Shown here piece by piece: positions 60,068 through 64,000 of a DNA stretch of 64,000 bases (positions are counted from its first letter, which is position 1; the number at the start of each line of letters is the position of its first letter). The notes beneath the pieces are model-generated. The model was not told where the DNA came from, searched no databases, and saw only the letters and a list, made by a program, of their open reading frames with translations. The DNA comes from Streptomyces polyasparticus (GTDB taxonomy: Bacteria > Actinomycetota > Actinomycetes > Streptomycetales > Streptomycetaceae). Location of the stretch: contig NZ_JACTVJ010000005.1 in NCBI RefSeq assembly GCF_014493765.1, forward strand, positions 124,001-188,000, written 5' to 3'. A program made the position numbers and the translations under genes.

Positions 60068-61339
60068 GTGGCCGTCCCCCGTATGCGCCTCCTCGCCCTG
60101 GCGACCGCCGTCGCCGCGCTGTGCGCCACCCCGGTGCAGGCCGCCGAGCCCCTGCCCGCCGTCGTGCCGAAGGCCGAGACGGCCACGCTGTACGACGACG
60201 AGGCGGGCGGCGACGCCGATGCCGACGACCCGGCGATCTGGCGCAACGCCGCCGACCCCGACCGCAGCCTGGTGGTCGCCACGGCTAAGCAGGGTGGCCT
60301 GCGCGTGTACGACCTCGACGCCCGCGAGGTGCAGTCGATCGCCGCGCCCGCCGCGCCGGGCCCCGACGATGCGCCCGGCCGGTTCAACAACGTGGATCTC
60401 GTGCGCAGTTCGCGTCTCGGCGACCTCGCCGTCACCTCCGACCGCGGCGCCGACCGGCTGCGCGTGTACCGGATCGACCGCGACCGGCCCGGCGGCCCGC
60501 TGAAGGACGTGACCGACCCGAACGCCCCCAGGGTGTTCTCGGCTTCGCAGGACGAGGTCAACGAGCAGCGCACCGCGTACGGCCTCGCGACCTGGACGGA
60601 CCGGAAGACGGGACGCTCGTACGCGCTGGTCAGTCAGCGCGAGCGCACCCGGGTCGCGCTGCTCGAACTCAGCGCCCGCACGGACGGCACGGTCGGCTAC
60701 ACCAAGGTCCGCACGCTGGACCTGCCGCAGAGCTTCCAGCTCCCGAACGGGACCTCGTGGACGCCGTGCGGAGAGCCTGGTGAGCTCCCGCAGGTGGAGG
60801 GCATGGTGGTGGACCCGGCGAACGGGACGCTGTACGCGGGCCAGGAGGACGTGGGCATCTGGCGGCTGCGCGCCGACCTGACGGGCACGCCCCAACTGGT
60901 GGACAAGGTCCGCGAGTTCGGCGTCCCCGGCACGTACGACGAGGAGACCGAGGAGTGCACCGCCGGCGCCGACCCGGGCTTCGGCGGTACGCGGATCTCG
61001 GCGGACGTCGAGGGCCTGACCCTGGTCCACGAGGAGGACGGTGACGGCCTGCTGCTCGCCTCCAGCCAGGGCGACAACACCTTCGCCGCGTACGACCGCG
61101 AGGTGTCCGACGCGAACGAGTACGAGGGCGGCTTCCGTGTCACGCCGGCCTCCGCGACGCTCGACGGCTCCGAGGAGTGCGACGGCGCGGCCGCGCTGAA
61201 CGAGCCGCTCGGGCGCCGCTACCCGAACGGTCTGCTCGTCGTGCAGGACGGCCACGACGCGCCCGGCGAGACCGAGCGCGCCTCGACCAACTTCAAGTTC
61301 GTCGACCTCGGCACGGTGATGGACGCGGTCGACGACTGA
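60068..61339 (+). CDS. Secreted beta-propeller phytase
   Basis: 423 aa from GTG 60068 with AAGGAG upstream. Signal peptide (RLLALATAVAALCATPVQAA). The phytase propeller shows the family patterns: DADADDPAIW, FNNVDLV, QVEGMVVDPANGTLYAGQEDVGIW, ISADVEGLTLV, LASSQGDNTFAAYDRE. These supply the calcium-binding and phosphate-binding residues of six-bladed BPPs. Releases phosphate from phytate outside the cell. PhoP boxes are not obvious in the 275-bp leader. Confidence 0.9.
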   Translation: MAVPRMRLLALATAVAALCATPVQAAEPLPAVVPKAETATLYDDEAGGDADADDPAIWRNAADPDRSLVVATAKQGGLRVYDLDAREVQSIAAPAAPGPDDAPGRFNNVDLVRSSRLGDLAVTSDRGADRLRVYRIDRDRPGGPLKDVTDPNAPRVFSASQDEVNEQRTAYGLATWTDRKTGRSYALVSQRERTRVALLELSARTDGTVGYTKVRTLDLPQSFQLPNGTSWTPCGEPGELPQVEGMVVDPANGTLYAGQEDVGIWRLRADLTGTPQLVDKVREFGVPGTYDEETEECTAGADPGFGGTRISADVEGLTLVHEEDGDGLLLASSQGDNTFAAYDREVSDANEYEGGFRVTPASATLDGSEECDGAAALNEPLGRRYPNGLLVVQDGHDAPGETERASTNFKFVDLGTVMDAVDD

Positions 61340-61377
61340 CCGGCCCGGCACCCCGGCGATGGGCCTCGCCGGAACAA

Positions 61378-61416
61378 CGTGAACACCGCACGCCGTCCTG
61401 GGGTGCGGTGTTCACG
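61378..61416. terminator. Hairpin terminator between phytase and oxidoreductase genes
   Basis: CGTGAACACCGCAC (61378-61391) pairs perfectly with GTGCGGTGTTCACG (61403-61416), loop of 11 nt. It serves both converging genes. Confidence 0.85.
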
Positions 61417-61448
61417 CGGTCAGGCGAGGGCTCTCCCGCACGGCCGTC

Positions 61449-62453
61449 TCAGTTCATCGCGACGACGACCTTGCCGGCCTTCGCCCGCCCCTGCTCCGCG
61501 TACTCCATGGCCTCCCGCGTCTGCGCGAAGGGGAAGACCCGGTCGACGACGGGACGGATCCTCCCGGCCTCGACGAGCCGTGCGACCTCCCGCAGCTGCT
61601 CGCCGTCGGCCTTCATGAACAGGAATCCGTACGTCACACCGTGCCGCTTCGCGCGACGGCGGATCCTGAAGCTCAGCACGTTCATCACCTGGCGCAGGAC
61701 GGGGTTCAGACCGAGTTCGCGGGCGAAGTCCGCGTCGGGCGGACCGGCGATGCTGATCACCCGGCCGCCGGGCCTGAGCACCCGCAGGGACTTCTCCAGG
61801 GTCTCGCCGCCGAGCGTGTCCAGAACGAGGTCGTACCCGTCGAGGACCTCCGCGAAGTCCTGCGTCCGGTAGTCGACGACGACCTCCGCGCCCAGCTCCT
61901 TCGCCAGCGGAACCTTCGCCGTGCTCACCGTGGTCGCCACGTGTGCGCCCAGCTCCTTGGCCAGCTGCACGGCGATCGTGCCGACGCCGCCGGCGCCCGC
62001 GTGGATCAGGACCTTCTGTCCCGGCCGTACCCGGGCCTTCTCCACCAGGGCCTGCCAGGACGTCAGGGCGACCAGCGGCAGGGAGGCCGCTTCGGCCGTG
62101 GTGAGACCGGCCGGCTTGAGGGCCAGGTCGTCCTGGTGAACGGCGATCCGTTCGGCGAACGTGCCGATACGGTCCTTGCCGGGCCGCGCGTAGACCTCGT
62201 CGCCGACCGCGAACCGCGTGACGGACGGGCCCACTCGGACCACCGTTCCGGCGAGGTCGTTGCCGAGGACGAGCGGGAGGCGGTACGGCAGGACCGTCTT
62301 GAAGGCGCCGTCACGGATCTTGAAGTCCAGCGGATTGACGCTCGCCGCGTCCACCCTGACCAGGACGTCCTCGGCGCCCACCACCGGTTCCGGCACTTCG
62401 CCGGCGTGCACCGCGGACCGGTCCCCGTACTTCTCGATCACAAAGGCCTTCAT
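61449..62453 (-). CDS. Quinone-oxidoreductase-like NADP-dependent MDR enzyme
   Basis: 334 aa from ATG 62453 (GGAG seven bases upstream). GroES-like N-domain (GEVPEPVVGAEDVLVRVDAASVNPLDFKIRDG), LGNDLAGTVVRVG, then the Rossmann motif GAGGVGTIAVQLAKELGA. No structural or catalytic zinc cysteines, so it is a zinc-independent quinone reductase/enoyl-reductase type. Cytoplasmic. It follows the SDR gene on the same strand (64 bp gap with a 20-bp duplication), so both may be controlled by the TetR operator at 63267. Confidence 0.88.
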   Translation of the reverse strand: MKAFVIEKYGDRSAVHAGEVPEPVVGAEDVLVRVDAASVNPLDFKIRDGAFKTVLPYRLPLVLGNDLAGTVVRVGPSVTRFAVGDEVYARPGKDRIGTFAERIAVHQDDLALKPAGLTTAEAASLPLVALTSWQALVEKARVRPGQKVLIHAGAGGVGTIAVQLAKELGAHVATTVSTAKVPLAKELGAEVVVDYRTQDFAEVLDGYDLVLDTLGGETLEKSLRVLRPGGRVISIAGPPDADFARELGLNPVLRQVMNVLSFRIRRRAKRHGVTYGFLFMKADGEQLREVARLVEAGRIRPVVDRVFPFAQTREAMEYAEQGRAKAGKVVVAMN

Positions 62454-62470
62454 GGTCTGCTCCATCTCCC

Positions 62471-62510
62471 GCATCCGCTCCGGTGTTCCCGCATCCGCTC
62501 CGGTGTTCCC
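62471..62510. repeat. 20-bp direct duplication between SDR and MDR genes
   Basis: GCATCCGCTCCGGTGTTCCC occurs twice back to back (62471-62490, 62491-62510), just before the Shine-Dalgarno region of the downstream gene. Confidence 0.9.
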
Positions 62511-62517
62511 GCGCGCC

Positions 62518-63222
62518 TCACACCGCGGCCGGCGCCGCCGCCAGGCTCTGCTTGACGAAGCGGCTGGTGTCGTCGGCGAGCACCTCGGTCAGGCCCGTCT
62601 CGAGCGCGCGCAGCGCCAGGGCGGCGACATCGGCCGGATCGGCCTTCTGGTCGTCGGGCAGCCCTGCGGCCATGCCGGTGTCCATGTAGCCGACGTGCAG
62701 CGCGGAGACCGCGATGCCGCGGGGTGCCAGCTCCTGCCGTACGGCATTGGTCTGCGCCCAGGCCGCCGCCTTGGCGGCGGCGTAGGCACCGAGCTCGGCC
62801 GGGTGCAGCCAGGACAGGACGGACAGGACGTTGAGCACGCCTCCGCCGCCGTTGCCCTCGATGACCGGGGCGAAGGCACGGGTCACGGCCAGCGGGCCGA
62901 AGAAGTTCGTCTCCATGTCCAGACGCACCGCGTCCAGGCCGCCCGCGACCAGCGGGGTGAGGGTGTTGATCCCGGCGTTGTTGACCAGGAGCGTCGCATC
63001 GGACGCGGTACGGGCCGCGGCGAGGATCGACGCCTCGTCCGTGAGGTCGAGGTGCAGCGGGGTGACCCCGGAGAGCTCCACCGTCTCGGGGCGCCGGGCC
63101 GCCGCGTACACCTTCGCCCCGCGGTCCACGAGCTGTGCGGCCAGGTGCCGCCCGAGCCCCCGGTTGGCGCCCGTGACCACGGCGACCGCGTTCCTCAGGT
63201 CCATGCCCGACGTCTGTTCCAT
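62518..63222 (-). CDS. Short-chain dehydrogenase/reductase
   Basis: 234 aa from ATG 63222 (GGGAG six bases upstream). Cofactor motif VVTGANRGLGRHLA (TGxxxGxG), NNAGINTLTPL, catalytic Ser in NVLSVLSWLHP and YAAAK. Classical SDR, NADPH-preferring by the Arg after the glycine motif (AARRPETVE). Substrate unknown. Directly downstream of the palindromic operator shared with the divergent tetR-type gene, so repression by that regulator is the best guess. Confidence 0.9.
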   Translation of the reverse strand: MEQTSGMDLRNAVAVVTGANRGLGRHLAAQLVDRGAKVYAAARRPETVELSGVTPLHLDLTDEASILAAARTASDATLLVNNAGINTLTPLVAGGLDAVRLDMETNFFGPLAVTRAFAPVIEGNGGGGVLNVLSVLSWLHPAELGAYAAAKAAAWAQTNAVRQELAPRGIAVSALHVGYMDTGMAAGLPDDQKADPADVAALALRALETGLTEVLADDTSRFVKQSLAAAPAAV

Positions 63223-63266
63223 GCCTGCTCCCAGGGTGCGGGGCCGCCCGGTGACGGCCCGTGTAA

Positions 63267-63290
63267 TTTAGATTACATCCATAATCTAAA
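63267..63290. promoter_or_regulatory. 24-bp palindromic operator between SDR and TetR genes
   Basis: TTTAGATTA-CATCCA-TAATCTAAA, perfect 9-bp arms, AT-rich in otherwise 70% GC DNA, lies 45-49 bp from each divergent start. The classic position for a TetR regulator controlling itself and its neighbour. Confidence 0.85.
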
Positions 63291-63338
63291 CACGTGCCTA
63301 AGATAGATGCCAATCGACATCCAAATGGGAGGTGGCTC

Positions 63339-63899
63339 ATGGGCCGCGTATCGCAGGCGCAGGCGCAGGAGAACCGCCGGCGGGTCGTGGACACCGCGTC
63401 CCGGCTGTTCCGGGAGCAGGGCACCCATGTCAGCGTCGCCGACCTCATGAAGGCGGCGGGTCTGACCCACGGCGGCTTCTACAAGCAGTTCGCGTCCAAG
63501 GAAGCCCTGGTCGACGAGGCCACGGCCCACGCCTTCGCCGAACTCACCCGGCGCTATCAGCAGGGTCTCGACGAGCATCCCGGCGAGCGGACCGCCGCGC
63601 AGGACGCGGTGATCGACGCCTACCTCTCAGCCGGGCACCGCGACAGCGCGGCGGACGGCTGCCCCGTCGCCGCGCTCGTCACGGACATGGCGCGCGAGCC
63701 CGGGGACACCGAGGCCCGCCGTGTCTACACGGAGGGAGTGGGCGCCTTCGCCGAGTTCCTCACGACCGAGGACGAGGAGGGGCTCACCCGGCTGTGCACG
63801 ATGGTGGGCGCGCTGGTCCTGTCCCGGGCCACCAAGGGCTCCCCGCTCTCCGAGGACATCCTCACGACCGCACGTGCGGCACTGACGGCCGGCGGCTGA
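63339..63899 (+). CDS. TetR/AcrR-family transcriptional regulator
   Basis: 186 aa from ATG 63339 with GGGAGG six bases upstream. TetR_N helix-turn-helix: ENRRRVVDTASRLFREQG, VSVADLMKAAGLTHGGFYKQFASKEAL. C-terminal ligand domain (~60-186) has a single Cys in ADGCPVAAL, as in many AcrR-like sensors of electrophiles. Divergent from the SDR-MDR pair; all three are probably one detoxification unit induced by a quinone or reactive aldehyde. Confidence 0.9.
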   Translation: MGRVSQAQAQENRRRVVDTASRLFREQGTHVSVADLMKAAGLTHGGFYKQFASKEALVDEATAHAFAELTRRYQQGLDEHPGERTAAQDAVIDAYLSAGHRDSAADGCPVAALVTDMAREPGDTEARRVYTEGVGAFAEFLTTEDEEGLTRLCTMVGALVLSRATKGSPLSEDILTTARAALTAGG

Positions 63900-64000
63900 G
63901 CCCGTCCGTCGCGCCGCTCGTCGTTCGGTTCGGCAGGCTGTCTCCGGGGAAGCCGGGACACAGGTGCACCTCGTAGGTCATCGTCCCGGCCCGCACGCGG

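Noticed and set aside
63725-63961. Minus-strand gene at the right edge
   Set aside because: It overlaps the TetR gene antisense and has no recognisable protein; a partial gene entering beyond 63960 cannot be excluded.

Overview
The window is high-GC actinomycete chromosome, almost certainly Streptomyces. Third codon positions are nearly all G or C, GTG starts are frequent, secreted proteins carry Tat or lipoprotein signals, and there are SrtE-type LAxTG sorting signals, DUF11 surface proteins, a pcaD-pcaC fusion and a SigK/RskA regulon. No tRNA, rRNA or CRISPR array was seen.

Layout. (1) 0-12 kb is core-like: an S15/CocE-type secreted hydrolase, a gluABCD amino-acid ABC operon, a secreted SGNH esterase, a ClC chloride channel, exonuclease III, an MBL-fold hydrolase and pcaL. 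(2) 12-19 kb is a decayed accessory island: remnants of IS110, IS5-like and IS3 transposases, a full-length IS3 element with a mutated catalytic Asp, a HAD-hydrolase fragment, a CoiA-like pseudogene and one secreted beta-propeller gene. The first ~34 codons of pcaL at its left edge have atypical codon use. A second, normally GC-rich copy of the pcaL 5' end lies displaced at 18.9-19.05 kb in the same orientation. This is the geometry expected if an element integrated inside pcaL and supplied a replacement 5' end. A third, shorter copy of the same junction sits at 33.5-33.6 kb. (3) 19-34 kb is a cell-envelope block: L,D-transpeptidase, Tat-exported Dyp peroxidase, beta-helix lipoprotein, SdrD/SpaA-type giant secreted protein, then three DUF11-repeat proteins (one sortase-anchored, one with a lectin domain).

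(4) 34.6-44.5 kb is a SigK regulon: sigK-rskA, a convergent coupled five-gene operon (FAD amine oxidase, DUF1365, two cyclopropane-fatty-acid-synthase-like methyltransferases, DUF1295), and a divergent molybdopterin oxidoreductase plus fasciclin lipoprotein. Three promoters share CCAAKCC and CGAATCA elements with start-to-start spacing of exactly 23 nt: in front of sigK, the amine-oxidase operon and the oxidoreductase gene. The gene set matches the mycobacterial SigK locus. (5) 44.6-45.75 kb holds decayed genes including a P450 C-terminus. (6) 45.8-55.6 kb holds two similarly arranged modules, each an exporter (FtsX/LolD-like ABC; MMPL/RND) divergent from a histidine kinase-LuxR response regulator pair.

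(7) 55.7-64 kb: phosphotransferase, secreted GH101 endo-alpha-N-acetylgalactosaminidase, beta-propeller phytase, quinone-oxidoreductase-like protein, SDR, and a divergent TetR regulator with a clear 24-bp palindromic operator. Hairpin terminators separate many of the units.
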